Positions 30,921-39,900 of a stretch of DNA of 43,965 nucleotides are shown in pieces. The notes under the pieces are model-generated. The model was not told the DNA's origin. It saw only the letters and a program-made list of their open reading frames with translations, and did no database searches. Both the position numbers and the translations under genes were made by a program. The stretch is taken from positions 1 to 43,965 of the forward strand of contig JAFXSH010000038.1 in assembly GCA_017525805.1 (NCBI GenBank), read 5' to 3'. Within the stretch, counting starts at the first letter, position 1, and each line of letters opens with the position of its first letter. This stretch comes from Clostridia bacterium (lineage in GTDB: Bacteria > Bacillota_A > Clostridia > Christensenellales > Aristaeellaceae).

Positions 30921-33896
30921 TCATTTCCTGAGCTTCCACGCCCGCACGCCCATGACCAGCTTTTCTCCCTTGTCGTCCTTGATGGGGGCGATTTTCAGGG
31001 TGACGGGCCGTTCCTCACCCTTGATGATGAGCTTGTAATTCATCTTGAACACGCCGTCTTCCTGAATGCCTTTCAGGATGTTTTCCTTGGTAAAGCGTGC
31101 CCTGAACTGCTCCCGATCGTCGGGACAGATGACCTTTTCGGCGTTGATGATGCACTGATGGAAGAAGTCCTCGCCCTCCACGGTCAGGCCCAAGCTCTTA
31201 TACTCGTCGGTGGCGTTATACTCCACGTAGCGGTCCGTTTCCAGGTTCACCATGTACAGGGTGAGATAATCCTCCGAAAGAGCCATGACCCGGGCCAGGG
31301 TGTCCCGCTCCTTTTGGATGCGCTCCATTTCTTCCTTCTGCCGCATCTGGGAATCGATGATGCTGATGCCGATGATGATATGCCTCCTGCCGGGCTGCAT
31401 GCGCGTGATTTTCATGTTCACGTACATGGGTTTGCCGGTATCGATCAGCCGGTAGGTGATGGTAAACACACCCTGCTTGTCCAACTCCCGGATGATATTC
31501 TCCTTGTTGAAGCTGGCCAGGAACACGGCCCGGTCCTCATCGTAAATGCGGGTAAGGGAATCCCGCATGCTGGACTCGAAGAAATGCTCCCCGTGCCGTT
31601 CCATGGCAAGGTCTTCCACGCCCACCGGGGAAGAGTATTCGATGAACTGGTCTGTTTCCAGGTCCACGTAGTAAATATTGTAATAGTCCGCCGCCAGGGC
31701 CCGGGCGATGCTGGCGTAGGTGGCGCCCTCGTCCGGATGGGAGATGGACAGCACGGCGATGGCCGCCGCCGCAGAACCAGTGACCGGATTATAGGCGATC
31801 CGGCGGGCGAAGGAATGCACGATGGAGCCGTCCGCCATCTGCTCGTCAAAGAACGCACGGCTGCCCTGGGCGCAGCACTGCCGCACGATTTTCATAAAGG
31901 TTGCGCCCACGTTGAGAGAGGCGGCCTGATAATCCGAAGGGCGGTCCGACAGGTCCACGCTGAAAAAGCGTTTGATGAAATCCCGGTAGGATTGATTGGT
32001 GCGCATGAACCGGACTTCATCGCCTTTGATTTCCATGATGCCCATGGGCAGGGTGTTGAAGAAATTCTGGAAAGCGTTTTCATCCTCATTGGCGATCACC
32101 GCCAGGTCGTACAGGTTCACGCGGCCGATGGCTTCATAGTATTCGGATTCCTCCGCGTTTTCAAAGCCGATCTGCACGCCTGTTTCATATCGCTGTAAGA
32201 TCTGGGCATAGGGAATAGGCTTGCAGAAATAGTACCCCTGCAGCTTGGAGCAGCCGATTTCCCGCAGGAAGCGGACCTGCGCTTCCGTTTCCACGCCTTC
32301 GCATACCGTATCCACACCCAGGGCGCTGGCCATCTTCATCAGCTCGGTCAGGATGATTTTGCCGCTGTCGCCCTGGTCCAGCTTCTGCATGAAGCTCATG
32401 TCAAATTTGAGCAGGTTGAATTTGATGCTTTGCAGCACGTCCAGAGAGGAATAGCCGCTGCCGAAATCGTCCATCCACACGGGGAAGCCTAAGCTTTGGA
32501 ACCGCTCCACCTGCTTCTTCATGAACTCAAAATCGCTTCCGATCACGCTTTCCGTGATCTCCACGGTGATTTTATCCCGGCTCACCCCCGCCGCGTCCAC
32601 CCGCCGCCTGATTTCCTCCACAATATCGCACACGTCGAAATCGGACCGGGACAGGTTGACGGACTGGGGCACGACCTGCAAGCCTGCTTTCTGCTGCCAT
32701 ATGATTTTTTCCAGCACCTGTTCCAGCACACACAGGTCCAGCTTATAAATCAGGCCCGCGTCCTCCAAATACGGAATGAACTGGGCGGGCGACAGAAAGC
32801 CCTTCACCGGATCGATCCAGCGGGCCAGCGCTTCCTCGTCGCACACCCTGCCGCTCACCGCCCGCACGATGGGCTGATAGTAGACCTGGATCCACTTTTC
32901 CCGCACGGCCCGGTCGATATTTTCCACGATGTAGCGCTTATTTACCGCCTGATCTCTCCGCTCGGGGCTGTAATAGGAAAACTCGGATTCATAGACGCCC
33001 TTCAGCAGGTCGCAGGCCAGCTTTGCCCTGTCACAGGCCGTGCTGACGGTGACATTCCCCATACGTTCGGAATAAATGCCCACCTTCACGGGCAGGGAAT
33101 CGCCGTTATTGATCTTCCGGCAATCCAGGAAGAACTGGCGCAGGGTGTCTTCCAGCCCTTTCTCCCGGGTATAGGCGGCGAAATGGTCGGCCCCTATATG
33201 GCAGCAGCATTCCTTGCCGAAAGTGCGGATCAACAGCAGGGCGAAAGCCTTGAGCAGCTTATCGCCCTCGGAAAAACTGTGGGCGTTGTTAAAAAATTTC
33301 ATGCCGTTCAGGTCCATGTACAGCATCGCGGCTTTGCCGCCATCGCTTTGGATCCTGTCCCGCCCGGCTTGCGCCAGATCAAAGAAATAGGTCATGCTGG
33401 GCAGCCCGGTCAGCACATCGTAATGGCTGGCTTTCAGGATGCTTTCCTCATGCAGCGCGTTGCTCAGGGATCGGTTGAACCCCGCCCTTTCCGTCACGCT
33501 TCCTTCAAGATACGGACCCTCGTCGGCATACCAGAGATAGCTTAAGCGCACCCCCGATTCGGTGAGCACATGCCTGCCGAAGGCGTGAATAATATGGTAT
33601 TCCTTACGGTCCTTGGCCCTGCCGCGGTAGATCACATCCAGTTTGTCGTCCTCGGACACGAAGCGGAACGCGATGTTGGCCAGCCGCGCCGCGTCGTCCG
33701 GGTGCACCTCCCGGTACATATCGAAATCCATGTCGTGATACGCCTGTGCCCGATCCGCGTAGCCAAACAATTGGCAGAAGCCGTCGGAAAGCACAAGGGC
33801 AACCACCCGTTTATCAATCAGCTGATAAACGGCGAAGGGTATCTGCATGCTTTCCATCAAGGCTTGCTGATCGTCCGAAAACTGATATTTTTCCAT
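30921..33896 (-). CDS. PAS-GGDEF(degenerate)-EAL-PAS c-di-GMP phosphodiesterase
   Basis: A 991-residue soluble signalling protein. Domains in order: PAS-like sensor (about 15-125); GGDEF domain (155-310) with GADHF at 235-239 in place of GGDEF, so probably no cyclase activity; EAL domain (325-570) with EAL355-357, EITES, DDFGSGYSS, KFDMSF and CEGVET all present, so an active phosphodiesterase is expected. Three C-terminal PAS-like segments follow (about 600-735, 740-865, 865-991). The last two are similar to each other (YYNIYYVDLETDQFIEY versus YLTLYMVNLETDRYVEY). No membrane segment or signal peptide is visible. Sensors behind the EAL domain are less usual than in front. Two promoters precede it. 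Confidence 0.9.
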   Translation of the reverse strand: MEKYQFSDDQQALMESMQIPFAVYQLIDKRVVALVLSDGFCQLFGYADRAQAYHDMDFDMYREVHPDDAARLANIAFRFVSEDDKLDVIYRGRAKDRKEYHIIHAFGRHVLTESGVRLSYLWYADEGPYLEGSVTERAGFNRSLSNALHEESILKASHYDVLTGLPSMTYFFDLAQAGRDRIQSDGGKAAMLYMDLNGMKFFNNAHSFSEGDKLLKAFALLLIRTFGKECCCHIGADHFAAYTREKGLEDTLRQFFLDCRKINNGDSLPVKVGIYSERMGNVTVSTACDRAKLACDLLKGVYESEFSYYSPERRDQAVNKRYIVENIDRAVREKWIQVYYQPIVRAVSGRVCDEEALARWIDPVKGFLSPAQFIPYLEDAGLIYKLDLCVLEQVLEKIIWQQKAGLQVVPQSVNLSRSDFDVCDIVEEIRRRVDAAGVSRDKITVEITESVIGSDFEFMKKQVERFQSLGFPVWMDDFGSGYSSLDVLQSIKFNLLKFDMSFMQKLDQGDSGKIILTELMKMASALGVDTVCEGVETEAQVRFLREIGCSKLQGYYFCKPIPYAQILQRYETGVQIGFENAEESEYYEAIGRVNLYDLAVIANEDENAFQNFFNTLPMGIMEIKGDEVRFMRTNQSYRDFIKRFFSVDLSDRPSDYQAASLNVGATFMKIVRQCCAQGSRAFFDEQMADGSIVHSFARRIAYNPVTGSAAAAIAVLSISHPDEGATYASIARALAADYYNIYYVDLETDQFIEYSSPVGVEDLAMERHGEHFFESSMRDSLTRIYDEDRAVFLASFNKENIIRELDKQGVFTITYRLIDTGKPMYVNMKITRMQPGRRHIIIGISIIDSQMRQKEEMERIQKERDTLARVMALSEDYLTLYMVNLETDRYVEYNATDEYKSLGLTVEGEDFFHQCIINAEKVICPDDREQFRARFTKENILKGIQEDGVFKMNYKLIIKGEERPVTLKIAPIKDDKGEKLVMGVRAWKLRK

Positions 33897-33970
33897 GCTT
33901 TTTCCACCTTACGGCGTTGCGCCTTTTCTCTTGCCCGGTGGGCCATTGTTACTTGTTCGGCTTTTTTGCA

Positions 33971-33999
33971 ATTATTTCCTGCCTGCATTCTTTTGTCAA
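33971..33999 (-). promoter_or_regulatory. Proximal promoter of the PAS-GGDEF-EAL gene
   Basis: On the minus strand TTGACA, 17 bases, AATAAT, about 75 bases before the ATG. Confidence 0.55.
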
Positions 34000-34064
34000 C
34001 GAAAAAAACGCGTTTTCTGTTTAATACAACGGCAAAAAATCCCGCGAACAGGATCGCTGATGCT

Positions 34065-34093
34065 ATTATACCAGAAAACGCCGCTGGAAGCAA
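34065..34093 (-). promoter_or_regulatory. Distal promoter of the PAS-GGDEF-EAL gene
   Basis: On the minus strand TTGCTT, 17 bases, TATAAT, with TGG before the -10. It gives a leader of about 160 bases. Confidence 0.6.
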
Positions 34094-34153
34094 GCGGCTT
34101 TCATACAGTGTTTGCGCCGCGAATTGAGGAAGCACATTTTTTTCATTGCTCTC

Positions 34154-34205
34154 TTGACAAATCCCTGGGGATGGCATATTATAATATATGAACAGATGTT
34201 CAAGT
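34154..34205 (+). promoter_or_regulatory. Promoter and ArsR/SmtB-type operator of the metal resistance operon
   Basis: TTGACA (34154-34159), 17 bases, TATTAT (34177-34182). Immediately downstream TGAACA (34189-34194), two bases, TGTTCA (34197-34202) form a perfect inverted repeat set in ATATATGAACA..., the typical site of SmtB/CadC/ZiaR repressors. Binding there would block transcription start, fitting autoregulation with derepression by zinc or cadmium. Confidence 0.85.
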
Positions 34206-34220
34206 GAAAGGATGATCCTC

Positions 34221-34583
34221 ATGAGCGAAATGGAACGGAAAACGCAGGGCGGGGGAGAATCCCTGCATCCCGATTTGATTTCCAGCGTGAACGACGATAT
34301 GCCGGATGAGGAAACGCTCTGCGATCTGGCGGAGCTGTTCCGCATCTTTGGAGACAGCACCCGGATCAAAATTCTGTACGTGCTGTTCGAGGCGGAAATG
34401 TGCGTGTGCGACATTGCCGAATTGCTGCACATGACCCAGTCGGCCATTTCTCACCAGCTGCGGGTGCTGAAACAGAGCAAGCTGGTGAAATTCCGGCGGG
34501 AGGGCAAAACGATTTTTTACTCTCTGGCGGACGACCACGTGCGCACCATCATCGGCATGGGCATGGAGCATCTTTGCGAGTGA
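34221..34583 (+). CDS. ArsR/SmtB family metal-responsive repressor
   Basis: A winged-helix repressor of 120 residues from the ATG at 34221, which has AAAGGA eight bases upstream. An earlier ATG at 34188 lies inside the operator and is rejected. The DNA-binding helix is CDIAELLHMTQSAISHQLRVLKQSKLVKFRREGK, and EMCVCDIAELL carries the ELCVCDL-like metal box (Cys pair). The C-terminal helix contains DDHVRTIIGMGMEH, which fits the alpha-5 Asp/His metal ligands of zinc sensors. With a P-type ATPase behind it and a TGAACA-type operator in front, a Zn/Cd/Pb-responsive role is well supported; the exact metal is not. Confidence 0.92.
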   Translation: MSEMERKTQGGGESLHPDLISSVNDDMPDEETLCDLAELFRIFGDSTRIKILYVLFEAEMCVCDIAELLHMTQSAISHQLRVLKQSKLVKFRREGKTIFYSLADDHVRTIIGMGMEHLCE

Positions 34584-34599
34584 ACGGAGGGAAAACGCG

Positions 34600-36573
34600 A
34601 TGAGCAAGCATTGTGAGCACTGCCATCATGAGCATGAGGAAGAACACAAACACCATGAGCATGAACACGGCCATGAACACCATGAGCATGAACACGGCCA
34701 CGAACACGGCCATGAGCATGGCCACGGGGAAGAGGGCGAGCGGAAAATCATGCTGATCCGCATGGGGATCAGCGCGGTGCTGCTGGCCTTGGGGCTGCTG
34801 CTGCCCGTGCCGGAAGGGGTCAAAATCGCCCTGTACGTGGCATCCTGGCTGGCGGTGGGGTATTCGGTGGCGCTGGAAGCGCTGAAAAGCATCCTGCACG
34901 GACAGGCGCTGGACGAAATGTTCCTGATGACTGTGGCGTCTGTGGGCGCGTTCTGCATCGGGGAATATGCCGAGGCGGTGGCGGTGATGCTGCTGTACCA
35001 AATTGGAGAGTTTTTCCAGGATTACGCCGTGGACCGGAGCCGGGAATCCATCGCCGGGCTCATGGACATCCGCCCCGATTCCGCCAACGTGGAACGGGAA
35101 GGCAAGGTGGAAACCATCCTGCCGGGCTTTGTGCAGGTGGGGGAAACCATCGTGATCCGCCCCGGCGAAAAGGTGCCGCTGGACGGCACGGTGCTGCAAG
35201 GCGCGTCCTCCCTGAACACCGTGGCGCTCACCGGGGAAAGCGCGCCGAGGCCCGTCAAGGAAGGGGACCAGGTGCTCAGCGGCTGCGTCAACATCCAGGG
35301 AATGCTGCGGGTGCGGGTGACCCGCGCTTACGAGGATTCCACCGTGGCCCGCATTTTAGAGCTGGTGGAGCACGCCGGGGAAACCAAGTCCAAGGCCGAC
35401 CGGTTCATCACCCGCTTCGCCCGGGTCTATACGCCAGTGGTGGTAGGGCTGGCCGTGCTGGCCGCCCTGGTGCCGCCCCTGTTCTTCGGGGGCGACTGGA
35501 ACCAGTGGATCACCGCCGCCCTCACTTTCCTGGTGATTTCCTGCCCCTGCGCTCTGGTGATTTCCGTGCCGCTCACCTTTTTCAGCGGCATCGGCGGGGC
35601 GAGCCGGCGGGGCATCCTGATCAAAGGCGCGGGCTACCTGGAAACCTTGGCGAAAACGGAAATTGCCGTGTTTGATAAGACCGGCACCATGACCCAGGGC
35701 AGCTTTACCGTGACGGAAATCCACGCGCAAAACGGGGATCAGAAGGCACTGCTTTCCCTGGCCGCGGCGGCGGAAGCGTTCAGCACCCATCCCATCGCCC
35801 AATCCCTGCTGGAAGCCTGCGAACAGGAAACGCAATGGAAAGCGGAGAACGTGGAGGAAATCTCCGGCCACGGGGTGCGCGCCCAGGTGAACGGAAAGCG
35901 CGTTGCCGTGGGCAATGAAAAACTGATGGCCCTGGAGGGCGTTTCCCGCGAACCGGTCCAGGCGGCGGGCACCGTGGCCCACGTGGCGGTGGACGGCCAG
36001 TACGCCGGTTATATCGTGATCGCGGACGAAATTAAGCAAGGCGCCAAAGAAGCAGTTTCCGCCTTGCGGGAGTTGGGCGTGGAAAAAGCGGTGATGCTCA
36101 CCGGCGACCGGGAGCACGCCGCCGAAACCGTGGGCCGCGCCTTGGGCATGGATGAAATATACGCCGAATTACTGCCCGACGGCAAAATGGAAAAGGTGGA
36201 AGACCTGCTTCGGGAAAAATCCGATCATGGCGCGCTGATCTTCGTGGGCGACGGCATCAACGACGCGCCGGTGCTGGCCCGGGCGGACATCGGCGTGGCC
36301 ATGGGCGCGCTGGGCTCCGACGCGGCCATCGAGGCGGCGGACGTGGTGCTCATGGACGACGACCCGGCCAAACTTCCCGCCGCCGTCCGCATGGCCCGGC
36401 GCACCCTTGGCATCGTGCGGCAGAACGTGGCTTTCTCCTTAGCGGTGAAGCTGCTGGTGATGGTGCTGGGCGTGCTGCACCTGGCCCCCCTCTGGGCGGC
36501 GGTGTTCGCCGACGTGGGTGTGTGCTTTATCGCCATCCTGAACGCCATGCGGGCTATGCGCACAGCGGAGTAA
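34600..36573 (+). CDS. Zinc/cadmium-exporting P1B-type ATPase with His-rich N-terminus
   Basis: A 657-residue heavy-metal efflux ATPase. The first 42 residues hold 20 histidines in HEH/GHEH repeats plus CEHC, replacing the ferredoxin-like CxxC metal-binding domain. Core motifs are TGES (actuator, ALTGESAP), SCPCALV in the transmembrane metal site, the phosphorylated Asp in FDKTGTMTQG, STHPIAQ, and GDGINDAPVLA. The last helices carry NVAFSLAVKLLVMVLG and LWAAVFADVG, whose Lys and Asp are typical of the Zn/Cd/Pb subgroup (P1B-2). It follows the repressor by 16 bases with GGAGG before the ATG, so the two form one metal-induced operon. The symbol could be zntA or cadA; the metal is not settled. 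Confidence 0.94.
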   Translation: MSKHCEHCHHEHEEEHKHHEHEHGHEHHEHEHGHEHGHEHGHGEEGERKIMLIRMGISAVLLALGLLLPVPEGVKIALYVASWLAVGYSVALEALKSILHGQALDEMFLMTVASVGAFCIGEYAEAVAVMLLYQIGEFFQDYAVDRSRESIAGLMDIRPDSANVEREGKVETILPGFVQVGETIVIRPGEKVPLDGTVLQGASSLNTVALTGESAPRPVKEGDQVLSGCVNIQGMLRVRVTRAYEDSTVARILELVEHAGETKSKADRFITRFARVYTPVVVGLAVLAALVPPLFFGGDWNQWITAALTFLVISCPCALVISVPLTFFSGIGGASRRGILIKGAGYLETLAKTEIAVFDKTGTMTQGSFTVTEIHAQNGDQKALLSLAAAAEAFSTHPIAQSLLEACEQETQWKAENVEEISGHGVRAQVNGKRVAVGNEKLMALEGVSREPVQAAGTVAHVAVDGQYAGYIVIADEIKQGAKEAVSALRELGVEKAVMLTGDREHAAETVGRALGMDEIYAELLPDGKMEKVEDLLREKSDHGALIFVGDGINDAPVLARADIGVAMGALGSDAAIEAADVVLMDDDPAKLPAAVRMARRTLGIVRQNVAFSLAVKLLVMVLGVLHLAPLWAAVFADVGVCFIAILNAMRAMRTAE

Positions 36574-36607
36574 CCGTAAACGATTGGGAAACAACAAAAC
36601 AAAAACG

Positions 36608-36641
36608 GGGACCGGTGCATGTTGGTATGTGCATCGGTCCC
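36608..36641. terminator. Bidirectional terminator between the ATPase and the repeat protein gene
   Basis: GGGACCGGTGCA (36608-36619) pairs with TGCATCGGTCCC (36630-36641) over 12 positions with one G-U type mismatch. The plus side continues TTGCTTCG; the minus side continues CGTTTTTGTTTTG, a good U-rich tail for the convergent gene. Confidence 0.8.
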
Positions 36642-36700
36642 TTGCTTCGTTATATGGGTTTGTTTCAATCCGTCCAGACTGAACAGATGATCGGGAAGGA

Positions 36701-38716
36701 TCAGTTGGTTTCCAGGAACAGCCACTCGCTTTGGGCGGTTGCCCGCAGGCCAAGGGCGTCCAGGAAGCGAGCGCCGACATACAGGTCGTCCTGCCAGATT
36801 ATGGCGCTGCCGCTGTAAGACGCGCCGTCCACGGTGAGGGTAAAGATGTCGGTGCCGGACCAGGCAACTTCCACCTGATGGCCTAAGATGGTGCTGCTGC
36901 CATAGTTGCTGTAGGACCAGACCAATTCCTTCGCCAGCTTTTGCAGGCTGACCATGACGCTTCCGTTCCCATCCCGATACCAATCCACAGAATAGGGGAG
37001 ACCGTTATAGCCCACGACGCTGCCGCCCCGGACCAAATCTTCGGCGGGTTTGGCCGTCGGTTCCGCGGTGGGTTCCGGCGTAGGCACTTCGGTGGGAATC
37101 GGAGTAGGAACCTCGGTGGGCACCGGCGTGGGGATCATGGTGGGCACTGCCGTGGGTTCCGGTGTGGGAACCGGCGTAGGCACGGGCGTGGGTTCAGCCG
37201 TGGGCACGGCGGTGGGGATCATGGTGGGAACAGGCGTGGGCGTAGGTACGGCCGTGGGCGCGGGGGTGGGCGTCTGGTAGGAATAAGTAAAGATCACCAC
37301 GGCGGGATTGGGCGTACCCCAGGCGTTCACGGTCACGTCCACGGGATTCCGGCTCACCAGTTTGTAGCCGCTGTCCACCATGGAAGACTGGGCGTAAACC
37401 TGCACGGTGTCGCCCCAGTTCACGGTGATCGTGGCTTCGTTGAGCAGGAAGCCGTTTTCATTCACATAGCGAACGGGGATCTGCGCCTGCTTGGGCGCGG
37501 GAGTGGGGGTCGCCGTGGGCGCGGGGGTGGGCGTCTGATAAGAATAAGTGAAGATCACCACGGCGGGATTGGGCGTGCCCTGGGCGCTGACGCTCACGGT
37601 GACGGGATTCTGGCTCACCAGCTTGTAGCTGCTGTCCACCATGGCGGAGGAAGCGTAAACGGGCACGGAGGTACCGTAGGCCACGGTGATCATGGCCTCA
37701 TTGAGCAGGAAACCGTTTTGATTCACGTAACGCACGGGAATCTGGGCCTGCTTGGTTTCCGGCACGGGGGTGGGCGTGGCGTTGCGGAAGGCGAAAATCA
37801 CGCTGGCGGGGCTGGGCGTACCGGCGGCGTTCACCGCCACGGTGACGGTGGCGGCGCTGGTCAGCTGGTACTGATCCGGCACTAAACTGGTATTCACCGA
37901 CACATAGGAAACCGCGTTGCGGGACAGGGTGGCGGTGGTCTGGTACAGGATCGCGCCGGTATCGGTCATGTAGTAAACGGGCACCACCACGGTGGCGGGC
38001 GCTTCCGTAGGCGTGGTCTTCTTCTGATAGCGGAAGGTCACGGAAGCGGGAGAGGCGACGCCGTTGCGGATGGTCACCAACACAGAGGAGGAGGAAATCA
38101 GCGTGTAGCCCGATCCCGCATAGGTGCCGTTGGCATAGATGGTGCTGGTGCCGTAGCAGACCATATCCACCCGCCTGAGCAGCATGCCGTTCTGGTCCAC
38201 ATAGTACACGGGCACGGTAACGCCGGTCATGGGCGTGGGGGAGGGGGTGGGCCCGGCGGTAATGTCCGGCGGGGCGGTGACCACATAGGGGCTTTCAAAC
38301 AGCAGCCGCTGGGTGGCTTTGCCCGCGATGCCGTCCACCGTCAGGTTGTTATAATACTGGAAGCGTTCCACCGCTTTCTTGGTATTCTGGCCGTAGATGC
38401 CGTCGATTTTGTCATTCAGATAGCCCAATTCGGCCAGCCTGCGCTGCAGCTTGCGCACGTCCTCGCCCCGGTCGCCCACGTACAGGGTGGTGTAGGCGGT
38501 AGGTACGGCGGTCGGCACGGCGGTCGGCGCAGGGGTGGGCACTCTGGTGGGTACGGCGGTAGGCACCCTGGTGGGCACAGCGGTGGGCACGGCGGTCACA
38601 TAGGAATACGCCGTAGCGGAGGGCTGCGCGGGCGGCGGCGTTACAGCGGGGGCGGTTTCGGTGGCCGACCCCACTACCAGCATCATGTATACAAGCAGGG
38701 TTTTCATTAAATCCAT
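36701..38716 (-). CDS. Secreted repeat protein with peptidoglycan-binding domain and Pro-Thr-rich linkers
   Basis: A 671-residue exported protein. The start at 38716 (AAGGAG upstream) gives a hydrophobic N-terminus MDLMKTLLVYMMLVVGSA, a likely signal sequence. Then come a VPT/RVPT-repeat linker (about 41-74), a peptidoglycan-binding domain (about 78-144, LYVGDRGEDVRKLQRRLAEL and TVDGIAGKAT), four homologous about 75-residue MucBP-like units (168-481, VPVYYVDQNG/IPVRYVNENG), a long VPTPVPT tract (about 482-556) and a C-terminal domain like the copper amine oxidase N-terminal fold (VMVSLQKLAKEL, LYVGARFLDAL). It probably spans or decorates the wall; an adhesive or mechanical role is inferred. 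Confidence 0.88.
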   Translation of the reverse strand: MDLMKTLLVYMMLVVGSATETAPAVTPPPAQPSATAYSYVTAVPTAVPTRVPTAVPTRVPTPAPTAVPTAVPTAYTTLYVGDRGEDVRKLQRRLAELGYLNDKIDGIYGQNTKKAVERFQYYNNLTVDGIAGKATQRLLFESPYVVTAPPDITAGPTPSPTPMTGVTVPVYYVDQNGMLLRRVDMVCYGTSTIYANGTYAGSGYTLISSSSVLVTIRNGVASPASVTFRYQKKTTPTEAPATVVVPVYYMTDTGAILYQTTATLSRNAVSYVSVNTSLVPDQYQLTSAATVTVAVNAAGTPSPASVIFAFRNATPTPVPETKQAQIPVRYVNQNGFLLNEAMITVAYGTSVPVYASSAMVDSSYKLVSQNPVTVSVSAQGTPNPAVVIFTYSYQTPTPAPTATPTPAPKQAQIPVRYVNENGFLLNEATITVNWGDTVQVYAQSSMVDSGYKLVSRNPVDVTVNAWGTPNPAVVIFTYSYQTPTPAPTAVPTPTPVPTMIPTAVPTAEPTPVPTPVPTPEPTAVPTMIPTPVPTEVPTPIPTEVPTPEPTAEPTAKPAEDLVRGGSVVGYNGLPYSVDWYRDGNGSVMVSLQKLAKELVWSYSNYGSSTILGHQVEVAWSGTDIFTLTVDGASYSGSAIIWQDDLYVGARFLDALGLRATAQSEWLFLETN
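37049..37273 (-). repeat. Low-complexity VPT-codon tract
   Basis: About 75 codons of Val/Pro/Thr triplets (VPTPVPTPEPT type) in a roughly 9-base period within the surface protein gene. Such tracts can gain or lose units by slippage. Confidence 0.85.
37274..38215 (-). repeat. Four tandem about 225-base repeats in the surface protein gene
   Basis: Four in-frame units starting VPVYYVDQNG, VPVYYMTDTG, IPVRYVNQNG and IPVRYVNENG, each ending in ASVTF/AVVIF and a Pro-Thr linker. The two units nearest the C-terminus are nearly identical also in DNA (37270-37500 and 37520-37760), suggesting recent duplication. Confidence 0.85.
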
Positions 38717-38832
38717 GGTATCACTCCTTATGCCTGAAACCGCCCGAGGGGAGCCCGGCGGCGTCGTTTCCATTCATACAGACGAATGAAAAGGATTTTT
38801 TTATCCTGCCAATTGTTAAAAAATCGGAAAAA

Positions 38833-39843
38833 TTATAAATCAAGGAATTTTTTGAATTCAGGCAGGATGCCGATACCGTCCGGATAATGGGCGGCGAACT
38901 GGGGCACCGCGTGGCTGGGGAAGGAATTGCCCTCGATAAAGCGGGGCCCGTCCTCGGTGATGGCCACGTCCCAGGCCACGAACCGCACCTGGGGCACCAC
39001 CCGCATGGCGTCCAGGCACATGGCCTTGGCTTCCTCAAAGAAAGGGATTTGGAACCCGATGATGGGCGTGCCGGTGATGGGATGCTTTTCGTAAGTGTTG
39101 CCCAATTTGTCCGCGCCCACGGTGAGCAGCGTGCCGGTTTCCAGGTCCACCCGGGCGGCCATGCCGCCGCAGTCCACGTTATCCATCACGCGACCGTTGC
39201 CGATGCGCAGGAAAGCGTACACAATGCCCTCTTTTTTATCGCCTAACAGGGTGGCGATGCGCACGGTGTTCACTGACGTGGGGCACATGCGGGACATTTC
39301 CCGGTGCTGGATCACCACTTCCTCTAATATACCCGCGCCGTTTTCCAGCAGCTGATCCCGGAACAGGCCGGGACTTGATTCCCAGTCCTTTTTCTGGTAT
39401 TTCACGATGCCCTGGCCGCTGGACCCCTCCAGGGGCTTATAGATCACCTGGTCCTTATCGGCTAAGAATTTGTTCAGGGCGTCCTGGGTCATGCTTTCGT
39501 CGCACTTGATCCAGTCCCGCTGCACCCATTTGGCGAAGGTGGTGTTGAACTGGGTCTTATCGTCGAAAAAGTGCCAGTAAGCTTTATCGTTCATCCGGCG
39601 CACGATCTCATTGGAGATGCCCCGGGTGATCACGGTGCGGCGCTGGGCGTCGTTCAGCCGGTACATTTCGGCGATTTTGTAATCCATATAGCCGGCGTTG
39701 TATTTGAGGGCACATTTCCCCATATCCGCCAGCAGCCATGCCGTGGGCTTGCCCGTTTTTTTGTGCAGCATGCGCGCGGTATCCTGCATGCGGGTGAAAT
39801 CCATTTTGCCCACGCGCTTGATAACATAGGAGATTCGGCTCAT
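38833..39843 (-). CDS. Sugar-transfer-associated ATP-grasp protein
   Basis: A 336-residue-class ATP-grasp enzyme, probably linking an amino acid or similar group to a cell-surface glycan or precursor. The ATG at 39843 follows GGAGG. Visible are a helical N-terminus (RMLHKKTGKPTAWLLADMGKC), the ATP-grasp core with VIYKPLEGSSGQGIVKY (glycine-rich loop and Lys), ILEEVVIQH, SVNTVRIATLL, and the metal-binding end FVAWDVAITEDGPRFIEGNSFP. This matches the ATPgrasp_ST type found in capsule and wall-polymer loci. The acceptor is unknown. The repeat protein follows on the same strand after 116 bases, with a weak AGGAT/ATCCT hairpin between. Confidence 0.87.
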   Translation of the reverse strand: MSRISYVIKRVGKMDFTRMQDTARMLHKKTGKPTAWLLADMGKCALKYNAGYMDYKIAEMYRLNDAQRRTVITRGISNEIVRRMNDKAYWHFFDDKTQFNTTFAKWVQRDWIKCDESMTQDALNKFLADKDQVIYKPLEGSSGQGIVKYQKKDWESSPGLFRDQLLENGAGILEEVVIQHREMSRMCPTSVNTVRIATLLGDKKEGIVYAFLRIGNGRVMDNVDCGGMAARVDLETGTLLTVGADKLGNTYEKHPITGTPIIGFQIPFFEEAKAMCLDAMRVVPQVRFVAWDVAITEDGPRFIEGNSFPSHAVPQFAAHYPDGIGILPEFKKFLDL

Positions 39844-39900
39844 ATCCTGCCTCCGAAAAATCATTGACGGCGGAAAGAGTGTTCCCTTTCCACCTTTCCC

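Noticed and set aside
33897..33970. Leader of the PAS-GGDEF-EAL gene reads GGGCAAGAGAAAAGGCGCAACGCC-like on the minus strand, faintly like a c-di-GMP-I riboswitch
   Set aside because: Too short, and the conserved receptor and second stem cannot be placed; only a local hairpin is supported.
34612..34735. Short tandem CATGAGCATGAACACGGC-type units looked like a CRISPR-like or noncoding repeat
   Set aside because: They are in frame and simply encode the His-rich N-terminus of the metal ATPase.
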